NCBI GenBank assembly: GCA_003694225.1
Contig: RFKT01000112.1
Location: 1 to 14,929, forward strand
Reading direction: 5' to 3'
Origin: Candidatus Dadabacteria bacterium
GTDB lineage: Bacteria; Bdellovibrionota_C; UBA2361; J135
DNA: 14,929 nt
Shown: positions 6,537-13,833 of the stretch, piece after piece
Layout of the letters: each line of letters begins with the position of its first letter
Numbering within the stretch: position 1 is the first letter of the stretch
The notes under the pieces: model-generated
The model's database searches: none
Told to the model about the DNA's origin: nothing
The model's input: only the letters and a program-made list of their open reading frames with translations
Made by a program: the position numbers and the translations under genes

Positions 6537-7880
6537 ATGGAAAGTGACAGTACGAGCTTAATCTGGATAGGGCTTTTGGCGCTTCTGCTTATTGGGCTTT
6601 ATATTTTCTTCGTTATATCCACTATAGCTATATCACGGAGCAGCACAGCCGTTATAGAGAAGATCAAAAAGAAAAAATCACCATTTTCTAGGTTAAGCAA
6701 TGAAATACTGGACCAAGCAGACAGTTATCTTGTGATGTGCAGCTTTTATATATGGATATGTGTGCTGCTTTTAGGGTACATAGTAGCGCAATTGCCTTAT
6801 CTCTCTGGAACTTTTGTGTCTTGGGGATATAAGGGAATCCCTTCTCTGGCCCTTTCATTGGTCGGATTGTTGGCTGTTGGGCTCTCAGTTTTTGTGGTGT
6901 TACAGGTAGCAAAAGCTCTCTTTTCTCATAGGCCTGAGAGGACTCTCTGCTATGTTTCCCCGTTACTCAAGTTATTTTTTTGGTTATATATCCCTCTGGG
7001 AAAAGTGATTTCTCAAGGTGCTGGGGCTATATACAGATCCTTTGGGCTTCGCCCTCCCGTTGAGAAGGAAACAGCGATATCTGCGGAGGAGATTAGTGAA
7101 ATCATTGAACATAGTGAGGAAGCTGGTGAGATTGAAGAAGATGAAGCGGACATGATCCAAGGGGTTTTTGCTTTTTCAGACACCTTGGTGGAAGAGGTGA
7201 TGACACCTAGAAAAGATATCGTTGCGATAAAGGTAACCGATAGCATTGAGCATCTAAAAGAGCTTTTTATTGATAGCGGTTTTTCACGGTTGGTGGTTTA
7301 TGGAGAAAACCTCGATGATATTCGCGGCGTTGTTTACGCAAAAGATCTGATACATTATGTCGGGCAAGAGCTACGTTCTGCTTCCATAGATCACCTTGTT
7401 AGATTGCCTTATTTTGTCCCCGTTACCATGAAAATAGGGGATCTCTTGCAGGAGATGAAGAGGCGTGCTGTTCATTTGGCTGTCGTGCTTGATGCACACG
7501 GAGGCGTTGATGGAATAGTCACTATTGAGGATCTGCTGGAAGAGATCGTAGGGGAGATCTCAGATGAATTTGATGTTAATGGTGACACCCCAGAGATTGA
7601 AATGATAGGGGCTGGCGAATACTTGGTTGACGGGAGTTATTCCATTTATGATCTAAATGAAGATTATGGCTTTGATTTCCCCGAAGGGGAGTATCATACC
7701 ATTGCGGGCTTTATATTGAATGAGTTGGGTAAGATACCTCTCTTAAATGAAGAAATTTCATTCAATGGGGTTTCTATTAGGGTAGAGGGGGTTGAGAATA
7801 ATAGGATTCTTAAGGTGAGACTACTTAAAAGAGCAAAAAAAATCGAATCCGAATCAGCTTCTACTGAGTCGAAAGAATAG
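6537..7880 (+). CDS. CNNM (DUF21)-CBS-CorC_HlyC membrane protein
   Basis: The 447-residue inner-membrane protein has the standard order of the hemolysin C/CorC (UPF0053) family. An N-terminal CNNM/DUF21 domain has hydrophobic spans at about 8-33, 65-87, 101-127 and 140-158. A conserved acidic helix runs from about 182 (EEISEIIEHSEEAGEIEEDE) to the signature VMTPRKDIVAI. A CBS pair occupies about 220-340, ending DGIVTIEDLLEEIVGEISDE. The C-terminal CorC_HlyC (transporter-associated) domain is at about 355-432. Relatives are linked to magnesium or cobalt export, and the CBS pair probably binds ATP-Mg. The old 'hemolysin' name is not evidence of toxicity. The ATG at 6537 lacks a clear Shine-Dalgarno site. 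The gene leads a run of plus-strand genes; its stop is followed by two overlapping inverted repeats. Confidence 0.9.
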   Translation: MESDSTSLIWIGLLALLLIGLYIFFVISTIAISRSSTAVIEKIKKKKSPFSRLSNEILDQADSYLVMCSFYIWICVLLLGYIVAQLPYLSGTFVSWGYKGIPSLALSLVGLLAVGLSVFVVLQVAKALFSHRPERTLCYVSPLLKLFFWLYIPLGKVISQGAGAIYRSFGLRPPVEKETAISAEEISEIIEHSEEAGEIEEDEADMIQGVFAFSDTLVEEVMTPRKDIVAIKVTDSIEHLKELFIDSGFSRLVVYGENLDDIRGVVYAKDLIHYVGQELRSASIDHLVRLPYFVPVTMKIGDLLQEMKRRAVHLAVVLDAHGGVDGIVTIEDLLEEIVGEISDEFDVNGDTPEIEMIGAGEYLVDGSYSIYDLNEDYGFDFPEGEYHTIAGFILNELGKIPLLNEEISFNGVSIRVEGVENNRILKVRLLKRAKKIESESASTESKE

Positions 7881-7883
7881 GGA

Positions 7884-7918
7884 CAGAATCTGACCTTGTC
7901 GATTCTGCCAACTTGGCA
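7884..7918 (+). promoter_or_regulatory. Two adjoining inverted repeats between corC-like and coiled-coil genes
   Basis: CAGAATC (7884-7890) pairs with GATTCTG (7901-7907). TGCCAA (7906-7911) pairs with TTGGCA (7913-7918). The two overlap by two bases. There is no T run, so this is a poor terminator and may be an operator or mRNA-processing site. Confidence 0.4.
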
Positions 7919-7929
7919 AAATCACAGCA
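7914..7929 (+). promoter_or_regulatory. Weak sigma54-like promoter candidate
   Basis: TGGCA and a GCA are arranged GG-N10-GC, the spacing needed by sigma54. The -24 half matches well, but the TT before GC is CA. Transcription would begin near 7940, a plausible distance before the coiled-coil gene start. No enhancer site was identified. Confidence 0.2.
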
Positions 7930-7978
7930 TAATCTACGTTAGGGTGACGTTACCGTTATTTTCTCGAGGTTTTTGAGA

Positions 7979-8503
7979 GTGAGTGAACAGGAAAGAGGTT
8001 TAGAGACAGGAGCAAAGGGATCTTCTTCTGAGGAGAGTGAAGAAACCACAGTCTCTTCTGCTGGTGTTGATCTCAGCAAGCTGGGCAAGGCGCGGGAAAG
8101 CTTAGAGCAACTATTACAAGCAAGGACCCGAGAGAAGAGCGACGTAAATTTTTCCTCTCTCTTTAAGCTTATAGGTCTTGAAAATGCCATACCTAAAGGA
8201 GATGCAAGCGTGCTGGCATTTATTAAGATGGCATCCCTTCCCACCTCTACAGAAATTAAGGTTTTAGAAGGAAAAATCGATCTTTTAATGAGCAAAATAG
8301 GGGCAATGTCTACCAAGCTTTCGAGGGTAGCTGAGAGTCTTTCGGATATTCCTAGTGGAAGCGATGTGGAAAGAATTGAAGCTCAAATAATAGAGCTTCG
8401 TTCTGCGGTAAAGAGCCTCCTCAAGGAAAAGGGGAGTGATGAGAACGGTGCTGAGGCGGCTACGAAGGCAAAGCTCAAGTCTTTTAGAGAAAAGAACAGT
8501 TAA
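7979..8503 (+). CDS. Unrecognised coiled-coil protein
   Basis: I do not recognise a family. From the GTG at 7979 the protein has 174 residues; GAGG at 7966-7969 is nine bases upstream, which suits this start better than the in-frame TTG at 7973 (176 residues). It has no signal peptide or membrane segment. The first 25 or so residues are acidic and Ser-rich (SSSEESEETTVSS). A middle part holds predicted helices (DLSKLGKARESLEQLLQAR, then SSLFKLIGLENAIP). From about residue 100 on there are heptad-like stretches (IKVLEGKIDLLMSKIGAMS and VERIEAQIIELRSAVKSLL) typical of coiled coils. The tail is Lys-rich. Only 21 bp separate it from the PHP-like gene, so the two proteins are probably made together. 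I infer a structural or adaptor role. Confidence 0.7.
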   Translation: MSEQERGLETGAKGSSSEESEETTVSSAGVDLSKLGKARESLEQLLQARTREKSDVNFSSLFKLIGLENAIPKGDASVLAFIKMASLPTSTEIKVLEGKIDLLMSKIGAMSTKLSRVAESLSDIPSGSDVERIEAQIIELRSAVKSLLKEKGSDENGAEAATKAKLKSFREKNS

Positions 8504-8524
8504 TTTTGTTGCTCAGAGAGTGCT

Positions 8525-9280
8525 ATGGCGGGTAGAAAGAGAAGCTTGAGAGGTAAAATTGAAAAAAAAGTTGTATCTTCAAGACGCAGCAAGAGGCGGA
8601 AGAGCTATACTGTCGATTTAAGAGTTCATACTCCTGCTTCTAGTGGTTACTTTGGCATTGAAGGGCTGGATACCGCGCCAGCCATGATAAGCCTGGCCAA
8701 GGTAAAGGGAATTGATGTAATAGCTGTAACGGATTTTTACTCTGGGGCGTATGTGGATCGGTTAATTGAGGCTTCGCAGGGAAGTCCAATCACTATTATA
8801 CCGGGGGTCGATATTAGGTGCAGTCTCAATGTATGTCGGGATATGGTATTGACCTGCTTATTTCAGGAGGATTTTGGTTCAGCTCAGATTAATGCTCTGT
8901 TGACACGTTTGGGCGTACCTGAAAGTGCCTATGGGGATAGAAGTTATATAGTTCAACGTGAGTTTGACGAAATAGTTAATGAAGTTGAGAAGGTTGGAGG
9001 TAGAGTCATTCCAAGCAGAATGGATAAAACACCTCAAAGGCTGTCTGTGTTGCCGCTACTAGTAGAAAAGTATGGATTTCGGACATTTGATCTTGCCTAT
9101 GCAGATTCTAAAGAATATTTTAAGAAAAGATGGCCGAGGATTAAATTTAATCTTTTCAGTTTTTCTAATGCAAACTCCCTTGCACAGCTTGGAAGCCGCA
9201 CTGCAAAGTTAATGATGCATGTAGAAGGCTTTGTGGGGATTAAGGATCTTGTTGCGAGAGAGGCGAGACTTGCCCGTTGA
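8525..9280 (+). CDS. PHP-fold protein with degenerate metal site (probable pseudoenzyme)
   Basis: The 251-residue protein has a basic leader (residues 4-27, many Lys and Arg) and then a PHP-domain backbone like that of TrpH-type PHP phosphoesterases. Landmarks are DLRVHTPAS at 31-39, KGIDVIAVTDFY at 61-72, IIPGVDI at 91-97, GGRVIPSRMD at 158-167 and FSNANSLAQLG at 213-223. In active relatives the matching motifs are DLHxHT, TDHN, PGxE, SHxD and SDAH, whose His, Asp and Glu bind metals. Here His33 is Arg, His71 is Phe, Glu96 is Asp, His165 is Arg, and Asp215 and His217 are both Asn. Overall length and hydrophobic core are kept and the frame has no breaks, so the protein seems maintained but unlikely to be a metal hydrolase. 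It may be a binding or scaffold protein working with the coiled-coil gene just upstream. AGAGAG at 8515-8520 serves as a modest ribosome site. Confidence 0.75.
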   Translation: MAGRKRSLRGKIEKKVVSSRRSKRRKSYTVDLRVHTPASSGYFGIEGLDTAPAMISLAKVKGIDVIAVTDFYSGAYVDRLIEASQGSPITIIPGVDIRCSLNVCRDMVLTCLFQEDFGSAQINALLTRLGVPESAYGDRSYIVQREFDEIVNEVEKVGGRVIPSRMDKTPQRLSVLPLLVEKYGFRTFDLAYADSKEYFKKRWPRIKFNLFSFSNANSLAQLGSRTAKLMMHVEGFVGIKDLVAREARLAR

Positions 9281-9304
9281 CAGGAGAGCATACTAGTTTC
9301 CTGT
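9280..9304 (+). repeat. Inverted repeat at the end of the PHP-like gene
   Basis: ACAGGA (9280-9285) pairs with TCCTGT (9299-9304) over a 13-base loop, starting at the last base of the stop codon. There is no T run; any termination would be weak or Rho-dependent. Confidence 0.3.
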
Positions 9305-9340
9305 AGAGAAAAGGATCCGCGGCTCTCTTATGCTTTATAT

Positions 9341-9363
9341 GGAGCGCAGGCATCTTGCCTGCA
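9341..9363. repeat. Palindromic dispersed repeat, copy 2
   Basis: GCAGGCA (9346-9352) and TGCCTGC (9356-9362) form a perfect 7-bp stem with a TCT loop, preceded by GGAGC. The related copy is at 3791-3813. GCAGGCATCTTGCCTGC-type units are, as I recall, frequent intergenic repeats in several environmental bacterial genomes. The rest of the 279-bp gap 9281-9559 shows no gene. Confidence 0.65.
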
Positions 9364-9559
9364 CGAACTACCCTCATGATTCGTATTATAAAGCTAAAAA
9401 TACAATAAAGACGCGCAGATCCCTCTGGGGAAAAGTCACTGCCTTTTATGAGAACAGCCCCTGACTCTGCCCAGATGCCCCCAACAAACTTAGATCCAAC
9501 TGTCAAAAGCCCTGTGATTTGATATACTGCCCTATTGCCCCCTTAGAGAGATTAATAAG

Positions 9560-10702
9560 ATGTATTCTGCTATTTATACAGAAACTAAAGAGAGAGAGAT
9601 TAGATCCTATCTCCACTCTGTAATACAGAAAGCATCAAGAAGAGATGTAGAAGATGTTTTGTCAAAAAATTATATCTCTTTTGCTGACTTTTTAGTTTTA
9701 ATATCTCCAGCGGCAGAGCCGTTTTTGGAGGAGATGGCTCAAAGGGCTAGACAGGTAGCCTTAAGCAGATTTGGGAAGAATATCTTTCTTTATTGTCCTC
9801 TGTATATTTCTAATGAATGTGTGAATACCTGCACATATTGCGGATTCTCAAGGCCCAACAAGATCAGGAGGAGAACTTTAACCCTTGATGAGGTTTTCAG
9901 AGAAGGAGAGGTGATAAGAGGGAGTGGAATACGGAATTTATTGCTTTTAACGGGTGAATCTCCCAAGAGGGCGCCAGTGTCGTATATAAAAGATGCAGTC
10001 TGTGTGTTGCGCCCCCTTTTTGATTCTATTCACCTTGAGGTATTTCCTGTAACAGTTGATATTTATCGAGAATATCTCGAAGCGGGAGTTGATGGTATAT
10101 CCGTTTACCAAGAGACTTACAACAGAGATACATACAAAACTGTGCATACCGGCGGATTTAAAATGGATTTTGATTACAGATTGGATTGCCCTGACAGGGT
10201 TGCGGCGGCTGGTATTAGGAATATCTCCATAGGGGCGCTTTTCGGTCTCTCTCCTTGGAGAGAAGAAGCTGCAGTACTGGCACATCACCTCCGTTATCTG
10301 GAAAAGACGGCGTTTAGATCAGCTATTTCTCTCTCTTTCCCAAGGCTTAAGGAGGCTTACGGGGCAGAGAGCGGTTCGCATCCGATTACGGATAGGGAGT
10401 TTGTCCAGATGGTGTGTGCGTTTCGAATTTTTTCACCAGATGTTGGAATAAATATATCAACAAGAGAGCCCCAATGGCTTAGGGATGGTTTGATATCTGT
10501 TGGAATCACAGCTATGTCTGCTGGATCTCGCACAGATGTCGGTGGTTATTCAATGGAGCCTGAATCTGACGCGCAATTTTCACTTGACGATACCCGCTCT
10601 CCGCGGGAAGTTGCTGAGGCGATAGCAAGCAAGGGATATCAGCCGGTATTTAAGAATTGGGATGCCGCATTTTTACCTTCTGCAATGAGAGTCGGCTTAT
10701 GA
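9560..10702 (+). CDS. thiH: 2-iminoacetate synthase ThiH (radical SAM)
   Basis: ThiH cleaves tyrosine with S-adenosylmethionine to give dehydroglycine (2-iminoacetate) for the thiazole ring of thiamine, passing it to ThiG. The 380 residues match the usual length of about 375. The radical-SAM cluster motif is C87-x3-C91-x2-C94 followed by GF (NECVNTCTYCGF). Further family landmarks are LLLLTGESP, IHLEVFPV, GVDGISVYQETYNRDTY, FDYRLDCPDR, IGALFGLSPWR, SISFPR-type (SLSFPRLKEA), STREPQWLRDG and the conserved MSAGSRTDVGGY. HydG is ruled out because its C-terminal Cys-rich extension is absent. No other thi gene is present, so the gene is separated from its pathway here. AGAGAG at 9545-9550 supports ATG 9560. 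The stop interlocks with the stop of the opposing TerB-like gene (TTATGA), so the ends overlap by six bases. Confidence 0.93.
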   Translation: MYSAIYTETKEREIRSYLHSVIQKASRRDVEDVLSKNYISFADFLVLISPAAEPFLEEMAQRARQVALSRFGKNIFLYCPLYISNECVNTCTYCGFSRPNKIRRRTLTLDEVFREGEVIRGSGIRNLLLLTGESPKRAPVSYIKDAVCVLRPLFDSIHLEVFPVTVDIYREYLEAGVDGISVYQETYNRDTYKTVHTGGFKMDFDYRLDCPDRVAAAGIRNISIGALFGLSPWREEAAVLAHHLRYLEKTAFRSAISLSFPRLKEAYGAESGSHPITDREFVQMVCAFRIFSPDVGINISTREPQWLRDGLISVGITAMSAGSRTDVGGYSMEPESDAQFSLDDTRSPREVAEAIASKGYQPVFKNWDAAFLPSAMRVGL

Positions 10703-11149
10703 GGTTTTACTAAGCCCAAGCATCTCTTTGAATTTTTCCCTTAAATATATTTCGTACCCATCTTCTTTCCCATCAGCCATAATTACTTCATTTATTAGAT
10801 CCATTATCGCTTTTCGCTCTGTTTCGGGCAGGTTCTTGCGCAATAGCTCTCCAAAACGGGATGTGCCGCGAAGCTGTTTAAGCACCCGATTTGCCCTGTT
10901 GACCATCTCTTGCACTTCTTCATGGGTAGTGCCAAATATTCGATTTAGCCCGTTTACTATTGCTTGATATTCAACCATGTCAAAGTTCTGATCGATTGAA
11001 GCAAGGTCAACTAAGAGCACTGCTGCCGCAAACTCTAGATCCTGCACAGGCACTGAAGAGGATATCTTGGATTTGCGGTTGGCAGCAAATGATTGTGCAA
11101 ATAAATTATGTACTGATTTCTGAAGAAATGCTTGATTAGAATCGTTCAT
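10697..11149 (-). CDS. TerB-like (DUF/COG4103-type) protein
   Basis: The 150-residue soluble, mostly helical protein resembles the TerB/COG4103 group. It has two symmetrical helical halves carrying acidic motifs: LLVDLASIDQNFDMVEYQAI at about 45-64 (D53, D57, E60) and INEVIMADGKEDGYE at about 119-133 (D126, E129, D130, E133). In TerB these acidic sites bind metal at the membrane face. The family name comes from tellurite resistance, but most members have unknown or stress-related roles and none is proven here. The N-terminal 35 residues are variable. AGG about eight bases before the ATG at 11149 is a weak ribosome site. It converges on thiH and overlaps its end by six bases. A 14-base direct repeat lies upstream (11186-11199 and 11287-11300). 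Confidence 0.75.
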   Translation of the reverse strand: MNDSNQAFLQKSVHNLFAQSFAANRKSKISSSVPVQDLEFAAAVLLVDLASIDQNFDMVEYQAIVNGLNRIFGTTHEEVQEMVNRANRVLKQLRGTSRFGELLRKNLPETERKAIMDLINEVIMADGKEDGYEIYLREKFKEMLGLSKTS

Positions 11150-11331
11150 GTTACAAACCTATATAAAAACTTGAGTTCCAACAGCTAGCTCAAAGCATAA
11201 ACCGCAAGAAGTTTCCTTCTAGGTGTTGATCCACTGTAGACACATAAAAGTTATTGTATAAAACCATAAAATGGTGCTGCAAAAGGTAGCTCAAAGGATA
11301 TTTCTGCAATTACAAACCCTGTAATTACAAT

Positions 11332-11359
11332 GTGTTAGCTATGTCGTGTTAGCTATATC
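11332..11359 (+). repeat. Tandem 14-bp repeat at the kdsD stop
   Basis: GTGTTAGCTATGTC is followed immediately by GTGTTAGCTATATC, a 13/14 match, and the second unit runs into the kdsD stop codon on the minus strand. It is probably a small slippage duplication. Confidence 0.6.
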
Positions 11360-12341
11360 ATCTGATGCTCATAATGTCTTGAATATCCAATAACCCCAAC
11401 GGCTTGAAATCTTTGCTTACAACTATTAACTGATCGATCTTGTGCTTAGAGATAATGTTTAAGGCCTCTTCAACGAGACTGTCAGGGGCTACTGTTTTGG
11501 GGTTTCTTCCCATTACTTCTTTTATGGGTTTATCTAGGAAATCCTTCCCGCTTTCTAGGCATCTCCTTAAATTCCCATCTGTAAATACCCCCTTTAATAT
11601 GCCTGATGAATCTACCACAGCACATGCTCCCGGCCGCCCTTTTGTGGTTGTGATGACATGTATTGCCTCCCTTACCGTCACATTTTCTTCTACTACCGCA
11701 TTTTCCTCACCGGTTCTCATAAGGTCTTTTACCTTCATAAGCTTCCTTCCGAGACTTCCCCCCGGATGATAAAAGGCAAATTCTTCCTTTGAAAAGCCTT
11801 TGTGTTCCAGCACTGCCATAGCCAAGGCGTCTCCAACTGCAAGCATTACAGTTGTGGATGTAGTGGGTGCTAGCCCCAATGGCCCGGCTTCCTTAATATT
11901 TCCGATCTCAATTACAACATCGCTATGCTTTGCAAGGCTTGAATCTGCCGTAGATGTAATGCTTATTATTGGACAGCCAACCCTTTTTATAGCTGGAAGG
12001 ACCCTTAATATCTCAGGAGTTTCCCCAGAGGTTGAAAGCACTAACGCTATGTCATCTTGAGAGTATCTTCCCAAATCTCCGTGGACAGCCTCTGCTGGAT
12101 GCAAGAAGAAAGACGAGGTGCCTGTACTGGCTAATGTGGCTGAGATCTTCATCGCTATAAAGCCGGCTTTTCCCATCCCTGACACAACAATTCTTCCTGT
12201 GGGTGGAGCATTCAAAATTGTGTGTACGGCTTTTACGAATGGCTCTCCAAGAGTTTCAGCGACGGTATTGATAGCTTCTGCTTCCGCTTGTAGAATCCTC
12301 CGCCCTATTTCAGCTATATCAGTGGAGCTATCTTTGTTCAT
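11358..12341 (-). CDS. kdsD: Arabinose-5-phosphate isomerase (KdsD/KpsF)
   Basis: KdsD interconverts ribulose 5-phosphate and arabinose 5-phosphate, the first step to Kdo for the inner core of lipopolysaccharide, in the cytosol. The 327 residues have the typical layout: a SIS sugar-isomerase domain at about 35-185 and a pair of CBS domains at about 205-325. The active-site residues known from E. coli KdsD (K59, E111, E152, H193) are all present as K58 in GMGKAG, E110 in SGETPEI, E151 in KEAGPLG and H192 in FYHPGGSLGRK. HPAEAVHGDLG and LAPTTSTT are also conserved. The sequence cannot tell KdsD from its capsule paralogue KpsF or GutQ. No lipopolysaccharide gene is adjacent, though lpxC is in the same window. 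The ATG at 12341 has no clear Shine-Dalgarno site, but a good promoter lies about 50 bp upstream and the family length fits. Confidence 0.95.
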   Translation of the reverse strand: MNKDSSTDIAEIGRRILQAEAEAINTVAETLGEPFVKAVHTILNAPPTGRIVVSGMGKAGFIAMKISATLASTGTSSFFLHPAEAVHGDLGRYSQDDIALVLSTSGETPEILRVLPAIKRVGCPIISITSTADSSLAKHSDVVIEIGNIKEAGPLGLAPTTSTTVMLAVGDALAMAVLEHKGFSKEEFAFYHPGGSLGRKLMKVKDLMRTGEENAVVEENVTVREAIHVITTTKGRPGACAVVDSSGILKGVFTDGNLRRCLESGKDFLDKPIKEVMGRNPKTVAPDSLVEEALNIISKHKIDQLIVVSKDFKPLGLLDIQDIMSIR

Positions 12342-12388
12342 CTGCAGAGAATAGTGTAATGGCTTTATTCATTTTTAATAGATAGTGC

Positions 12389-12417
12389 AATATATCATAC
12401 AGGATGTGTGATAGCAA
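12389..12417 (-). promoter_or_regulatory. Predicted sigma70-type promoter for kdsD
   Basis: On the minus strand TTGCTA (12412-12417, 4/6) and TATATT (12389-12394, 5/6) are exactly 17 bp apart. Transcription would begin near 12382, giving a leader of about 40 bases. It lies in the 96-bp gap after the hydrolase gene, so kdsD may be expressed on its own. Confidence 0.4.
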
Positions 12418-12421
12418 AAGA

Positions 12422-12443
12422 AATGGCTATAGAATGGTTATAG
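12422..12443 (+). repeat. Tandem 11-bp repeat over the hydrolase stop
   Basis: AATGGCTATAG and AATGGTTATAG follow each other directly, with one mismatch. The second unit contains the stop codon of the minus-strand hydrolase gene. Confidence 0.5.
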
Positions 12444-13472
12444 AAATAGATCTGCCCTAGAAGAAATCCATCTTATTACCAACTGTTTAAAATCCTCTTC
12501 AGAAGGGCCGTGCATGCATGAGTGGCGTCCCTTGTCCAGTAGTGCTAAAGAGAGATCATCTGAGCCTACCCGGCTTGCTGTCTTTTTTAGATAGTTGGGA
12601 TCTACTAATCTATCTTGCATTCCTTGCACAAATAACACAGGCTCGATAAGTTCTTCCAATGAATTCAGGGCCTGATTTCGTGTTTGGTCCATTTGCACTA
12701 AAGCAGTAATTGGCAGATACCTACAACAACATAATGACCCGTTAACCCCGTTTATTTTTAGGACATTTTCCAGATCAAATTTAGCACCCATATTGTGCCA
12801 CCCTCTCCATGCTGGGTGTTCTGTGACAGGTTTTGATACTATTTTAAGTCCCATAGAGTGCTTGAATTTTTTCAATCCGAAAGGCGGGGCTACTGCTATT
12901 ATTCCTCCAAAGAGCGGTTCCCCGTATTCACGTCTATGCCTCACGGATGCAACTATAGCAGCTGTAGCGGCAGTTGAGTGGACACAAGCTATAGGTGATT
13001 TTCCGTTGACGGCCAAAGCTTGAGCGCGCGCTGTGAAGAAATCGTACCAATCATTAGCTGTAACAGATACAAGGCTTGACCAGTAACCATCATGTCCTGG
13101 AAGTGAGTACACCTCCACACTTTGGTCGGTTGTCTGATGCAGGAAATCGGCGAAAGCCTTCCAATCACTCCTGCCAGTCACTCCTAAGCCACTGACCATC
13201 AGGACAGAAGAGGCATCTTCTCTTCCCTGAAGGAGGTACGGCATAGAACTTTGGCGGTATGTATTTTGATCTGGGTAAAATACTTCCTCTAAAGGTACTT
13301 TTTTTGTGATTTCAGGGAAAAGTCTCGTTATCCTGATAAGTGTCCTGTAAAATGCATGAGGCGGGCGGGCGACATATGGCAATGAGGCCCTTGCAAGTCC
13401 TTCAGAATGGAGTGCTCTGTCACGGATACTCGCATTATCACGCCCTATGCCTTCTATCTGAGGCAGCTCCAC
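12438..13472 (-). CDS. Alpha/beta-hydrolase, esterase/lipase-like
   Basis: The 344-residue protein has an alpha/beta-hydrolase core at about 87-340. Likely landmarks are VLMVSGLGVTG at 90-100 (oxyanion strand), YSLPGHDGYWSSL at 122-134, a nucleophile elbow at S166 (CVHSTAAT), the acid D287 in VQGMQDRLVDP and the base H317 in DKGRHSC. This order resembles the carboxylesterase/monoacylglycerol-lipase group. The elbow lacks the usual Gly-x-Ser-x-Gly (it reads V-H-S-T-A), so activity or substrate cannot be named. There is no signal peptide; the first 85 residues are an extra N-terminal extension. The GTG start at 13472 is supported by AAGGAG (13481-13486) eight bases upstream. It is followed after 96 bp by kdsD on the same strand. 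Its codons and base composition look like those of its neighbours. Confidence 0.72.
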   Translation of the reverse strand: MELPQIEGIGRDNASIRDRALHSEGLARASLPYVARPPHAFYRTLIRITRLFPEITKKVPLEEVFYPDQNTYRQSSMPYLLQGREDASSVLMVSGLGVTGRSDWKAFADFLHQTTDQSVEVYSLPGHDGYWSSLVSVTANDWYDFFTARAQALAVNGKSPIACVHSTAATAAIVASVRHRREYGEPLFGGIIAVAPPFGLKKFKHSMGLKIVSKPVTEHPAWRGWHNMGAKFDLENVLKINGVNGSLCCCRYLPITALVQMDQTRNQALNSLEELIEPVLFVQGMQDRLVDPNYLKKTASRVGSDDLSLALLDKGRHSCMHGPSEEDFKQLVIRWISSRADLFL

Positions 13473-13702
13473 TTTTCTATCTCCTTCATGTAACTGTATC
13501 TTAGGGTCAAAAATGCAGCAGACCCTTGCCTCTATGAGTGCTTATAACTATGCTCAGTGAAAGATCAGATAAAAAAGCAGGCTAGAACCAAGCGTACTAT
13601 GGGTATTTTACCAATTGTAATAGCGCTTGTTAAGGCGTTTTGGGCTAGTGGGTGGATGTACGTAAAACTCGGATGCTAATATGAGAAATTTGAATTTTTA
13701 TT

Positions 13703-13731
13703 TTGGATCTCTCTTATACACTTTATATAAT
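13703..13731 (+). promoter_or_regulatory. Orphan promoter-like site
   Basis: TTGGAT (13703-13708) and a perfect TATAAT (13726-13731) are 17 bp apart on the plus strand, but no plus-strand gene follows. It could drive a small RNA that includes the hairpin at 13801, or be chance in AT-rich DNA. Confidence 0.25.
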
Positions 13732-13800
13732 TTAATTGTAGAGTTATAACTGTTAAAAGTGGTTGTAATCGGGAATTTTTAGTCACGTTCCGTATGGAAG

Positions 13801-13833
13801 TTATCTGGGAGCAGTTTGTTAGCTGTCAGATAA
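13801..13833 (+). other. Hairpin in intergenic region
   Basis: TTATCTG (13801-13807) pairs with CAGATAA (13827-13833), and inside it AGC (13810-13812) pairs with GCT (13822-13824). There is no T run. It lies about 70 bp after the orphan promoter-like site. Confidence 0.3.

Noticed and set aside
9560..10702. Assignment as HydG rather than ThiH
   Set aside because: HydG is about 90 residues longer with a second cluster at its C-terminus, which is absent here.
11309..11324. ATTACA/TGTAAT inverted repeat as a terminator for kdsD
   Set aside because: The stem is AT-rich and only six pairs, and no T run follows on the minus strand.
13599..13679. 26-codon hydrophobic ORF
   Set aside because: It could be a small membrane peptide, but there is no ribosome site and no further support.
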